From: Flavobacterium sedimenticola
GTDB lineage: Bacteria; Bacteroidota; Bacteroidia; Flavobacteriales; Flavobacteriaceae
Length of the DNA stretch: 64,000 bases
Assembly (NCBI RefSeq): GCF_030053345.1
Contig: NZ_JASGBP010000001.1
Coordinates: 868,001-932,000, forward strand
Direction of reading: 5' to 3'
Position 1 is the first letter of the stretch; each line of letters starts with the position of its first letter. Of this stretch, positions 50,544-58,569 are shown piece after piece. The notes under the pieces were generated by a model. It did not search any database and was not told the DNA's origin. It saw only the letters and a list, made by a program, of their open reading frames with translations. The position numbers and the translations under genes are program-made.

Positions 50544-50870
50544 TTGAATTGGATTCTACTCATCATCGCCGGACTATTTGAAGTTGCTTTTGCTTTCTGC
50601 CTCGGTAAAGCCAAAGAAACTTCAGGTACTACTATGTGGTCCTGGTACGGTGGTTTTTTAGTTTGCTTAACACTCAGTATGGTACTTTTGGTCAAAGTGA
50701 CTAAAGAATTACCCATCGGTACAGCTTATGCGGTGTGGACAGGCATCGGAGCCGTGGGTAGCGTTTTGGTCGGGATTTTAGTTTTTAAAGAGCCCGCCAC
50801 TTTTTGGCGTATTTTTTTTATCAGTACCTTAATTATTTCTATTATCGGACTTAAAGTGGTTTCGGAATAA
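50544..50870 (+). CDS. Small multidrug resistance family exporter (Gdx/SugE type)
   Basis: 108 residues, four membrane helices, TTG start (giving MNWILLIIAGLFEVAFAFCL). The essential glutamate is Glu13 in GLFEVAFAFCLGKAKE. LPIGTAYAVWTGIGAVGSVL near residue 60 is the signature of the Gdx/SugE branch, whose members export guanidinium, rather than the EmrE branch. It works as an antiparallel dimer in the inner membrane. Its stop overlaps the aroA ATG (TAATG). No guanidine riboswitch is seen. Confidence 0.87.
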   Translation: MNWILLIIAGLFEVAFAFCLGKAKETSGTTMWSWYGGFLVCLTLSMVLLVKVTKELPIGTAYAVWTGIGAVGSVLVGILVFKEPATFWRIFFISTLIISIIGLKVVSE

Positions 50871-52138
50871 TGAATGTACATCTAACTTTTAACTCGCAAC
50901 CCGCAACCCGCAACCGGCAACTCTCTATCACCGGTTCCAAATCAGAAACCAATCGTTTGTTGTTGTTGCAAGCATTGTATCCGAATCTCAAACTAGAAAA
51001 CACGTCCAACTCCGATGACTCGGAAGTGATGTCGAAAGCATTACAAAACGCGCAACCCTTAACACTTAACCCGCAACTTGTGGACGTTCACCACGCCGGC
51101 ACTGCCATGCGATTCTTAACGGCTTATTTCGCCATGCAAGAAGGAAAAGAAGTGGTGCTCACCGGTTCTGCCCGAATGAAAGAACGACCGATTCAAATTC
51201 TGGTGGATGCTTTGCGTCAACTCGGAGCCGAAATCCGCTACGAAGAAAAAGAAGGGTTTCCGCCATTGAGAATCAAAGGAAAAAAAATATCAAAATCCAA
51301 GGTGTCTTTGCCGGCCGATGTCAGCAGTCAGTATATTTCAGCATTGTTGCTCATCGCCCCAAAATTAGAACACGGTATCGAACTAACCTTAGAAGGCAAA
51401 ATCACCTCCGTTCCCTACATTCAAATGACGCTGGGGTTACTCAATGAAATCGGAGTTAAAACTTCTTTTACAAGAAATACGATTAAAGTTAACCCGCAAC
51501 CCGCAACCCGCAACCCGCAAACTATCACGGTAGAATCCGACTGGTCATCGGCTTCTTATTGGTATTCGATTATTGCCCTGTCCGAAATCGGAACCCAAAT
51601 CACGTTGTCGAGTTACAAAAAAAACAGTCTGCAAGGCGATAGCGCTTTGGTACAGATTTACAAAGATTTCGGTGTGGAAACCATTTTTGAGAACAATAGT
51701 ATTTTATTACGCAAAAGTAGCAACCCACAACCCACAACCCACAACCTACAACTTAACAATTCCCCAGACATCGCCCAAACCATAGCGGTCACTTGTTTCG
51801 GTCTCGGTCTCGGGTGTCGTTTAACCGGATTGCATACGCTTAAAATCAAAGAAACGGATCGGTTGGAAGCTTTGAAAAATGAATTAACAAAGCTTGGAGC
51901 AGTGATTTCGGTAACCAACGACAGTTTGATATTAGAATCCTATTCCCCTCCGCTGGAGGGGAGCCCAAAGGGCGGGGTGGCTATTAAAACCTATCAAGAC
52001 CACCGTATGGCCATGGCTTTTGCCCCTTTAGCCCTGAAAGTTCCCATCGTTATCGAAGAAGCCGAAGTGGTTTCTAAATCGTATCCGACTTACTGGGACG
52101 ATTTGAAATCGATTGGCTTTACCGTTTCTGAATTGTAA
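50870..52138 (+). CDS. aroA: 3-phosphoshikimate 1-carboxyvinyltransferase with repeat-encoded insertions
   Basis: 422 residues. It is EPSP synthase of the shikimate route. SITGSKSETNRLLLLQALYP carries the phosphate-site Lys and Ser, HAGTAMRFLTAYFAMQEGKE is the LxxGxAGTxxR region in variant form, and KETDRLEALKNELTKLGA and YQDHRMAMAFAPLALKVPIV are later active-site blocks. Four 7-bp arrays are read in frame: residues about 5-18 (NSQPATRNRQL), 62-70, 208-216 ([10 protein letters not shown]) and 285-295 (NPQPTTHNLQL). A GC-rich palindrome near codon 359 adds PPLEGSPKGG. Conserved motifs are intact, so the enzyme is probably functional. Confidence 0.92.
   Translation: MNVHLTFNSQPATRNRQLSITGSKSETNRLLLLQALYPNLKLENTSNSDDSEVMSKALQNAQPLTLNPQLVDVHHAGTAMRFLTAYFAMQEGKEVVLTGSARMKERPIQILVDALRQLGAEIRYEEKEGFPPLRIKGKKISKSKVSLPADVSSQYISALLLIAPKLEHGIELTLEGKITSVPYIQMTLGLLNEIGVKTSFTRNTIKVNPQPATRNPQTITVESDWSSASYWYSIIALSEIGTQITLSSYKKNSLQGDSALVQIYKDFGVETIFENNSILLRKSSNPQPTTHNLQLNNSPDIAQTIAVTCFGLGLGCRLTGLHTLKIKETDRLEALKNELTKLGAVISVTNDSLILESYSPPLEGSPKGGVAIKTYQDHRMAMAFAPLALKVPIVIEEAEVVSKSYPTYWDDLKSIGFTVSEL
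50884..50925. repeat. 7-bp repeats in aroA, array 1
   Basis: AACTTTT, AACTCGC, AACCCGC, AACCCGC, AACCGGC and AACTCTC in phase, beginning five codons after the aroA start. Confidence 0.8.
51054..51081. repeat. 7-bp repeats in aroA, array 2
   Basis: AACCCTT, AACACTT, AACCCGC and AACTTGT, translated in aroA. Confidence 0.65.
51491..51518. repeat. 7-bp repeats in aroA, array 3
   Basis: Four identical AACCCGC units. Three units are 21 bases, so they are read as seven codons in frame. Confidence 0.85.
51722..51756. repeat. 7-bp repeats in aroA, array 4
   Basis: AACCCAC three times, AACCTAC and AACTTAA. Confidence 0.8.
51945..51961. repeat. GC-rich palindrome inside aroA
   Basis: CCCCTCC and GGAGGGG around GCT, followed by a GGGCGGGG stretch. 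It encodes PPLEGSPKGG between LILESY and the conserved YQDHR block and looks like a small inserted repeat. Confidence 0.5.
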
Positions 52139-52215
52139 AATAGCCTCAAAGCCTCAGAACCTGAGCGGCCTCAGCCCCTTAGTTCCTTAATTATCAAAAA
52201 TAAACCACAAAACAC

Positions 52216-52247
52216 TTGACAACGCCTGTTTCGCAATAGTATATTTG
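52216..52247 (+). promoter_or_regulatory. Promoter of queA
   Basis: TTG at 52216-52218, a 21-base spacer and TATATTTG at 52240-52247, a perfect match. The resulting leader is about 68 bases; I could not fit a preQ1 aptamer to it. Confidence 0.7.
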
Positions 52248-52321
52248 CAGCCGTTTGTAATTAAATCCCCAACGCATCCGCCGAGGGCATAATCGGACAT
52301 CTTAACTATAACTCTTTTTAA

Positions 52322-53371
52322 ATGAAATTATCTCATTTTAATTTTAATCTTCCGGCCGAATTGTTAGCCGAATTTCCGGCAGAAAACAGAGACGAATCCC
52401 GCTTGATGGTGGTGAATCGTAAAACCAAAACCATCGAACACAAATTATTCAAAGACATCATTGATTATTTCGACGATGGCGATGTGATGATTCTCAACAA
52501 TACTAAAGTGTTTCCGGCGCGTATGTACGGAAACAAAGAAAAAACCGGTGCCCGCATCGAGGTGTTTTTGTTGCGCGAATTAAATGCGGAACAACGCCTT
52601 TGGGATGTGTTGGTCGACCCGGCGCGTAAAATCCGTATCGGAAACAAATTGTACTTTGGCGACGACGATTCGTTAGTGGCTGAGGTAATTGATAATACCA
52701 CGTCTCGCGGAAGAACGCTTCGTTTTCTGTACGACGGTTCGTACTCTGAATTCCGTAGAAAATTAACCGAATTGGGTGAAACCCCAATCCCGAAATACAT
52801 CAACCGCGACGTGACCGAAGAAGATGCCGAGCGCTACCAAACCATCTACGCCAAAGAAGAAGGTGCTGTGGCAGCGCCAACTGCCGGATTGCACTTTTCC
52901 AAGCATTTGTTAAAACGCTTGGAAATCAAAGGTATCAACTTTGCCGAAATCACCTTACACGTTGGATTGGGAACCTTCAATCCGGTGGAAGTGGAAGATT
53001 TATCCAAACATAAAATGGATTCCGAAGAATTATTCATCTCGCAACAAGCGTGTGATATTGTGAACAAAGCTAAAGAGAATAAGCGCAAGATTTGTTGTAT
53101 CGGAACGACTTCTATGCGGGCCATCGAAAGTTCGGTATCGTCCAACAAAACCTTAAATCCGTATGTGGGATGGACCAACAAATTCATCTTCCCGCCTTAT
53201 GATTTCAGCATCGCCGATTGTATGGTAACCAATTTCCACACGCCAAAATCGACCTTGTTGATGATGATTTCGGCCTTCTGTGGGCACGACCTTATGAAAA
53301 AAGCCTACGAAGAAGCCATCAAAGAAAAATACCGCTTTTATTCCTACGGCGACGCCATGTTGATTCTGTAA
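52322..53371 (+). CDS. queA: S-adenosylmethionine:tRNA ribosyltransferase-isomerase
   Basis: 349 residues. It transfers the ribosyl part of SAM to the 7-deazaguanine in tRNA, making epoxyqueuosine. [20 protein letters not shown] at the start, [60 protein letters not shown] and [20 protein letters not shown] are the family blocks. It uses SAM, which the methionine island makes. It is monocistronic with a strong promoter and terminator. Confidence 0.96.
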   Translation: MKLSHFNFNLPAELLAEFPAENRDESRLMVVNRKTKTIEHKLFKDIIDYFDDGDVMILNNTKVFPARMYGNKEKTGARIEVFLLRELNAEQRLWDVLVDPARKIRIGNKLYFGDDDSLVAEVIDNTTSRGRTLRFLYDGSYSEFRRKLTELGETPIPKYINRDVTEEDAERYQTIYAKEEGAVAAPTAGLHFSKHLLKRLEIKGINFAEITLHVGLGTFNPVEVEDLSKHKMDSEELFISQQACDIVNKAKENKRKICCIGTTSMRAIESSVSSNKTLNPYVGWTNKFIFPPYDFSIADCMVTNFHTPKSTLLMMISAFCGHDLMKKAYEEAIKEKYRFYSYGDAMLIL

Positions 53372-53394
53372 TTAAAAAAAGTGTCTATTATCAT

Positions 53395-53426
53395 AAATCC
53401 CGTCCGGTAAGGCGGGATTTTTTTTT
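53395..53426 (+). terminator. Intrinsic terminator of queA
   Basis: AAATCCCG and CGGGATTT pair around a ten-base loop, followed by eight Ts. Confidence 0.88.
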
Positions 53427-53436
53427 GGGGGAAGCC

Positions 53437-53515
53437 ATTTCCCGCTTTCCGCTACAATCTTTTTGGCTTTCAGAAAATGAAAAGCCAAAAAGGATTTCCA
53501 CTCTAATCGGGGCTA
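53437..53515 (-). repeat. Dispersed palindromic element, copy F
   Basis: On the minus strand it starts TAGCCCCGATTAGAGTGGAA, then ATCCTTTTTGGCTTTT, a CATTTTCTG loop, the complementary arm AAAGCCAAAAAGATTGTAGC and ends GGAAAGCGGGAAAT. It is the most regular copy. It sits right behind the queA terminator. Confidence 0.75.
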
Positions 53516-53600
53516 GGGCAATCTGCGCAATAAACTTTTCCCTTTTTCCTTTTTTCTTTTCGCTTTTTTTTACTTTTACGCCTTCTAAACACAACCCAAC

Positions 53601-54887
53601 ATGACGTTTCAAAACACCCGTGAATTCGCCCAACAGTTAGACGCCCAAGACGCGCTTAAACACTACCGCGATGAGTTTATTTTTCCGCAGCACCACGGTA
53701 AAAATGTAGTGTACTTCACCGGAAATTCCCTTGGCTTACAACCCAAACGCACCAAGCAATATGTCGATGACGTGATGAACGATTGGGCCAATCTTGCCGT
53801 AGAAGGCCATTTCTATGCCGATAAACCTTGGTGGGATTACCACGAGCGTTTTGCCCAACCGTTAAGCCAAATTGTAGGGGCCAAACCTTCGGAAATCACG
53901 GTAATGAACACGCTTACCATCAACTTACATCTGCTGATGGTGTCCTTTTACCGCCCGAACGGGAAACGATACAAAATCATCTGCGAAGAAAAAGCTTTTC
54001 CGTCCGATCAATACATGTTCCAAAGTCAGGTAGCGTTTCACGGTTACCAACCCGAAGAGGCTATCGTAGAAATCAAACGCCGCGAGGGCGAACACAATAT
54101 TCGTTTAGAAGATATTATTGCCAAAATTAATGAAGTCGGAGACGAATTGGCCTTGGTGTTATTTGGTGGCGTTAATTATTATACCGGTCAGGTGTTCAAC
54201 ATGAAAGCCATCACCGAAGCCGGTCATCAAGTCGGCGCCATCGTAGGATTCGATTTGGCGCATGCCGCCGGAAACATCGCCTTACACTTGCACGATTGGA
54301 GCGTCGATTTTGCGGCGTGGTGCAGTTACAAATACATGAACTCCGGACCCGGAAATGCCTCGGGTTGTTTCGTACACGAGAAGCATCATAACGTCAATTT
54401 ACCGCGTTTTGCCGGTTGGTGGGGACACAACAAAGAGCGACGTTTCAAAATGGAACCGCAGTTCGATCCGGTTCATGGCGCCGACGGTTGGCAAGTGAGT
54501 AACTTACCCATTTTGTCCTTAGCACCGTATTTGGCATCCGCCGAAATGTTTGCGGAAGTCGGCATGGAAAAACTAATTCAAAAACGCAATCAATTAACGG
54601 CCTACTTAGAATTCATTTTACACGAAATCGACGCCGAATTAGATGGCGCCGAATTTGAAATTATTACACCGACCAATCAAGAAGAGCGCGCGTGCCAGCT
54701 CTCCGTTTTCTTACACGGTCAAGGCCGAAGCTTATTCGATTATTTAATGCAAAACGGGGTCATTACTGATTGGCGCGAACCGAATGTAATTCGCTTAGCT
54801 CCGGCACCATTTTACTGCTCGTATGAAGACATGTACGAGTTCGGACAGATTTTAAAACAAGGAATACTCACACTAAACAATAAATAA
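53601..54887 (+). CDS. kynU: Kynureninase
   Basis: 428 residues, PLP enzyme. It cleaves kynurenine or 3-hydroxykynurenine to (hydroxy)anthranilate and alanine. The PLP lysine is in WCSYKYMNSGPGNASGCFVH near residue 241. VYFTGNSLGLQPKRTKQYVD, FDLAHAAGNIALHLHDWSVD and FAGWWGHNKERRFKME are family blocks. Kynurenine 3-monooxygenase is encoded 8.7 kb away at 62305, so the two steps toward quinolinate and NAD are both here; no tryptophan dioxygenase or 3-hydroxyanthranilate dioxygenase gene is seen. Confidence 0.95.
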   Translation: MTFQNTREFAQQLDAQDALKHYRDEFIFPQHHGKNVVYFTGNSLGLQPKRTKQYVDDVMNDWANLAVEGHFYADKPWWDYHERFAQPLSQIVGAKPSEITVMNTLTINLHLLMVSFYRPNGKRYKIICEEKAFPSDQYMFQSQVAFHGYQPEEAIVEIKRREGEHNIRLEDIIAKINEVGDELALVLFGGVNYYTGQVFNMKAITEAGHQVGAIVGFDLAHAAGNIALHLHDWSVDFAAWCSYKYMNSGPGNASGCFVHEKHHNVNLPRFAGWWGHNKERRFKMEPQFDPVHGADGWQVSNLPILSLAPYLASAEMFAEVGMEKLIQKRNQLTAYLEFILHEIDAELDGAEFEIITPTNQEERACQLSVFLHGQGRSLFDYLMQNGVITDWREPNVIRLAPAPFYCSYEDMYEFGQILKQGILTLNNK

Positions 54888-54902
54888 AAGGAATATTTAA
54901 TG

Positions 54903-54979
54903 ATTGTCATTCCGACAAAGGAGGAATCACATAACATTCATAACAACAATTATGTGATTTCTCGTTCCTCGAAATGACA
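54903..54979. repeat. Long imperfect inverted repeat between kynU and the ureohydrolase gene
   Basis: GTCATTCCGACAAAGGAGGA and AATCACATAA on the left are matched by TTATGTGATT, TCTCGTTCCTCGAAATGAC on the right. It is a different small-repeat family from copies A-G and fills the gap. Confidence 0.65.
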
Positions 54980-54993
54980 AAAAGCAATCAAAC

Positions 54994-56082
54994 ATGACTA
55001 AACAGCAAATCATAGCCAATTTCGATCCTTCGCAACCCGGTTTAGCCGACGCTACCGTTTTTGGTTTACCCTTTTCGGCCGAACAAAGTGACATCATTGT
55101 AATTCCTGTGCCTTGGGAAGTGACTGTAAGCTACGGTGCCGGTGCTTCGGAAGGTCCGGATGCCGTATTAGACGCTTCTTTTCAAGTCGATTTAAACCAC
55201 CAAGATTTTCCTGAATTGTGGAAATTAGGGATTTATCTTGATGAAGCACCGGCGCATTGGGCAACCAATTCCGAGAAATACAAAGACTTAGCACAACCCA
55301 TCATTGAGTTGCTAGAAAGCGGGGAAGCCGTAGAAAATTATCCGGCCTTACAAGCCGATTTGGATAAAATCAACAAAGTATGTCGCGAGTTGCACACCGA
55401 AGTTAAAGACCGCGTACTACACTGGATGCAACAAGGCAAAAAAGTTGTGCTTTTGGGCGGCGATCATTCTACGCCGCTGGGCTATTATGAAGCTTTGGCC
55501 TCGGTTCACGATAATTTCGGAATCCTGCATTTGGATGCGCACATGGATTTAAGAATCGCTTACGAAGGATTTACGTATTCGCACGCTTCTATTATGTACA
55601 ATGCGTTGCAAATTCCGCAGATTTCTAAATTGGTGCAAGTAGGGATTCGCGATTTCTGTGAACAAGAAGTGGAAGTAGTACAAAAAGCCAATGGTCGTGT
55701 GTTGGTGAATACGGATGCCGATTTAAAAAGGGAAACGTTTGAGGGCAAAACCTGGGCAGAACAATGCGAAGCCATTATCGCTTCCTTGCCGCAAAAGGTT
55801 TGCATCAGTTTCGATATCGATGGGATGTATCCGTGGTATTGTCCGAATACAGGAACACCGGTGCCCGGCGGATTTTCATTTGAACAAGCCACGTATTTGT
55901 TCAATGCATTAGCCGAAAGCGGTAAAGAAATTATTGGCTTCGATTTAGTGGAAGTGGCTCCCGGCGAAACCGACGATTGGGACGGCAATGTAGGCGCCCG
56001 AATGCTGTTTCACATGTGTGGGGTTTTAGCTAAAAATAACGGACTCCACGTAGGTCAGAGAATCAACTTCCAAAGAAAATAA
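54994..56082 (+). CDS. Ureohydrolase (arginase/agmatinase family)
   Basis: 362 residues. Manganese ligands are in VVLLGGDHSTPLGYYEAL near residue 152, ILHLDAHMDLRIAYEG near residue 178 and CISFDIDGMYPWYCPNTGTP near residue 272. PVPWEVTVSYGAGASEGPDA at the start is the agmatinase-like nucleophilic-water region. The family hydrolyses guanidino groups of arginine, agmatine, formiminoglutamate or relatives. The long insert near 85-140 and the GTPVPGGFS block point to the Bacteroidota agmatinase-like branch, but substrate is not fixed. It lies between kynU and the acylase with its own terminator. Confidence 0.85.
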   Translation: MTKQQIIANFDPSQPGLADATVFGLPFSAEQSDIIVIPVPWEVTVSYGAGASEGPDAVLDASFQVDLNHQDFPELWKLGIYLDEAPAHWATNSEKYKDLAQPIIELLESGEAVENYPALQADLDKINKVCRELHTEVKDRVLHWMQQGKKVVLLGGDHSTPLGYYEALASVHDNFGILHLDAHMDLRIAYEGFTYSHASIMYNALQIPQISKLVQVGIRDFCEQEVEVVQKANGRVLVNTDADLKRETFEGKTWAEQCEAIIASLPQKVCISFDIDGMYPWYCPNTGTPVPGGFSFEQATYLFNALAESGKEIIGFDLVEVAPGETDDWDGNVGARMLFHMCGVLAKNNGLHVGQRINFQRK

Positions 56083-56100
56083 CACTCTTATATGTATCGC

Positions 56101-56128
56101 AAACCCTTTCCTCAAGAAAGGGTTTTTT
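56101..56128 (+). terminator. Intrinsic terminator of the ureohydrolase gene
   Basis: AACCCTTTC and GAAAGGGTT pair around CTCAA, followed by six Ts. The next promoter's TTG begins two bases later. Confidence 0.9.
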
Positions 56129-56129
56129 A

Positions 56130-56162
56130 TTGTTCTATGCGAACTCGAAATGCTTATATTTG
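56130..56162 (+). promoter_or_regulatory. Promoter of the penicillin acylase gene
   Basis: TTG at 56130-56132, a 22-base spacer and TATATTTG at 56155-56162, a perfect match. It supports the ATG at 56182 as start. Confidence 0.7.
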
Positions 56163-56181
56163 GGTAATCAATCTCTTTTCC

Positions 56182-58569
56182 ATGAAACGCACCAAGAAAA
56201 TTCTACAGTGGCTTTTAGTGATTATCCTTTTGGTTGTCATCCTCGGCACCGCTTATTTGCAATTCACCAAGCCAAATTACGAAGGCGAATACCAACTCCA
56301 ACATTTAGAAAAAGAAACGACCGTTTTTTATGACGACTATGGTGTGCCACACATTTATGCCGACAACCAGAAAGATGCGATGACCACGTTGGGTTATGTT
56401 CATGCTCAGGATCGCTTGTGGCAAATGGAACTTATGCGTCGCATCGCACCGGGACGATTGGCAGAAATTTTCGGAACCCCGGCGTTGAAAACCGATCAGT
56501 TTTTTGCGGGTATCGGAATCGATGAGAATTCGGCTAAAGCCGTAAAACAGTTGGACAAAAAATCGCCGACGTATATTTTGGCGCAAGCCTATTTAGACGG
56601 CATCAATCAGTATATCGATAACGGCACCACTCCGGTGGAAATTCAACTGTTAGGCATAAAACAAGAAAAGTTTACCTTAAAAGACGTGTACAATATTCTC
56701 GGTTTTATGTCGTTTAGTTTTGCGATGGCTCAAAAAACCGATCCGCTTCTTACGGATATTCGAGACCGTTTTGGAATGGCGTATTTAAAAGATTTTGGTA
56801 TCAACGGCGAATTGGGAATCCAACAGTTACAATCTCACCAAGGGAAATACAAAGAATACAGCGAAATCTCCAAATCGGTGGCCGCTTTGTTGGAAAGTTC
56901 ACCGGTTCCCGCTTTTATCGGGAGTAACAGTTGGGTGATTGGTGCTGAAAAAACCAAAAACGGCAAAGTGATTTTGGCCAACGATCCGCACATCATGTAC
57001 GCCCAACCCGGAACTTGGTACGAAGCCCATATCGTTTGCCCCGATTATGAAATGTACGGCTACTACATCGCCGGAACACCGTTTCCGCTTTTGGGACACA
57101 ACCGTGATTATGCCTACGGTTTAACCATGTTTGAAAACGACGATGTGGATTTCTTTGCCGAAGAAGAAAATCCGAACAATCCGAAACAATACCAAACGCC
57201 GGATGGTTATAAAAATTATACGTACCAACAAAAAATCATCAAAGTCAAAGACAGTACTGAGGTCAAGTTGAATGTAAAAACGAGTCAGCACGGACCCATA
57301 GTCAACGGTTTGTTGGACGGTTTGCAAAGCGATACATCGGTGGCCATGTCGTGGATTTACACCCAACAAAAGAACCGCATTTTAGAAGCGGTTTACGCCT
57401 TGTCGCATTCGGAGAATTTAGCACATTTTCACAAGAGTATCGAATGGATTCACGCACCCGGACTCAATGTCATGTACGGCGACGCCAAAGGGAATATCGC
57501 TTGGATTACTTCGGGGAAACTCTATAAATTACCCAAAACCGTTAATGGTAATTTCATCTTAAATGGCGCTAACGGAACTGACGACCAAAAAGAATGGTTG
57601 CCGTTTGCTCAAAATCCGCAGGCGATAAATCCGCCTTGGCATTATGTGTACAGTTCGAATAACCAACCCGCGGCCATCAACGGCTATTTGTACCCGGGTT
57701 ATTATTTGCCGAAAGACCGAGCCATGCGAATCGATGGTTTGTTAAAAGCCAAAAACGATTGGACCAAAGAAGACGTTTCAAAAATGATAGTCGATAATAC
57801 GTCGGCAACGGCAGAAACCATTGTAACGCAAATGACTCAACCGTTGCAAACCAATGATTTCACAAGCAATGAAAAACAAGCGTTATCGGTGTTGCAATCG
57901 TGGAAAGCCACTCACGAATTGAAGGACATCGCACCAACGATTTACAACAAATGGTTTTATTTTTATTTGAAAGCGACTTTGGAAGACGAGTTCGGAGAAG
58001 AAAATTTCAAGCTATTACTCAGTACACATATCGTCAAACAACTCCTAGAGAACCAAACCGCAAATGCCGCTTCGCCGTGGTGGGACAATGTTACGACCAA
58101 GGATAAAAAGGAAACCCAATCGGAAATACTTACGAAGTCTTTCAAACAAGCGGTGGCTTCCTTAGAAACCCAATTGGGTACTGATGTTTCGCAATGGCAA
58201 TGGCGCAAAGTACACCAAGTCACCTTCCAACATCCGATAGGGAAAGTGAAATTGTTCAGCGGCTTTTTTAATGTAGGTCCGTTCCCGATTTCGGGCACGA
58301 ATGAAGTCATCAATAACCAATTGTTTATCTACACCGATGAGGCTGTAATTCCGGTGAAAGGCGGACCGTCAACACGAAGAATTATCGATTTCTCGGATAT
58401 CGAAAACAGTTGGAGTGTGTTGCCGACGGGACAAAGCGGCAATCCGATGAGTAAGCATTACAGCGACCAATCGGAACTGTTTGTCAATGGGAAATTCAGA
58501 AAAATGAAGTTAAACAAGAAAGAAATTGAATCGGCTTCCACTAAAGTAGTGTTTCAACCGGCTCGTTAA
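56182..58569 (+). CDS. Penicillin acylase family protein (Ntn hydrolase)
   Basis: 795 residues from ATG 56182. An N-terminal membrane segment (ILQWLLVIILLVVILGTAYL) is an anchor or uncleaved signal. The alpha part contains VFYDDYGVPHIYADNQKDAM and LGYVHAQDRLWQMELMRRIA. The autocatalytic serine starts the beta chain in FIGSNSWVIGAEKTKNGKVI near residue 223, followed by LANDPHIMYAQPGTWYEAHI. Family members hydrolyse amide bonds of acylated amines such as beta-lactams or acyl-homoserine lactones; the real substrate here is unknown. It acts in the periplasm. Its stop overlaps that of the convergent photolyase gene. Confidence 0.9.
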   Translation: MKRTKKILQWLLVIILLVVILGTAYLQFTKPNYEGEYQLQHLEKETTVFYDDYGVPHIYADNQKDAMTTLGYVHAQDRLWQMELMRRIAPGRLAEIFGTPALKTDQFFAGIGIDENSAKAVKQLDKKSPTYILAQAYLDGINQYIDNGTTPVEIQLLGIKQEKFTLKDVYNILGFMSFSFAMAQKTDPLLTDIRDRFGMAYLKDFGINGELGIQQLQSHQGKYKEYSEISKSVAALLESSPVPAFIGSNSWVIGAEKTKNGKVILANDPHIMYAQPGTWYEAHIVCPDYEMYGYYIAGTPFPLLGHNRDYAYGLTMFENDDVDFFAEEENPNNPKQYQTPDGYKNYTYQQKIIKVKDSTEVKLNVKTSQHGPIVNGLLDGLQSDTSVAMSWIYTQQKNRILEAVYALSHSENLAHFHKSIEWIHAPGLNVMYGDAKGNIAWITSGKLYKLPKTVNGNFILNGANGTDDQKEWLPFAQNPQAINPPWHYVYSSNNQPAAINGYLYPGYYLPKDRAMRIDGLLKAKNDWTKEDVSKMIVDNTSATAETIVTQMTQPLQTNDFTSNEKQALSVLQSWKATHELKDIAPTIYNKWFYFYLKATLEDEFGEENFKLLLSTHIVKQLLENQTANAASPWWDNVTTKDKKETQSEILTKSFKQAVASLETQLGTDVSQWQWRKVHQVTFQHPIGKVKLFSGFFNVGPFPISGTNEVINNQLFIYTDEAVIPVKGGPSTRRIIDFSDIENSWSVLPTGQSGNPMSKHYSDQSELFVNGKFRKMKLNKKEIESASTKVVFQPAR

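Noticed and set aside
52248..52321. preQ1 riboswitch before queA
   Set aside because: The leader has a GC-rich patch but I could not find the short preQ1-I hairpin with its A-rich tail.
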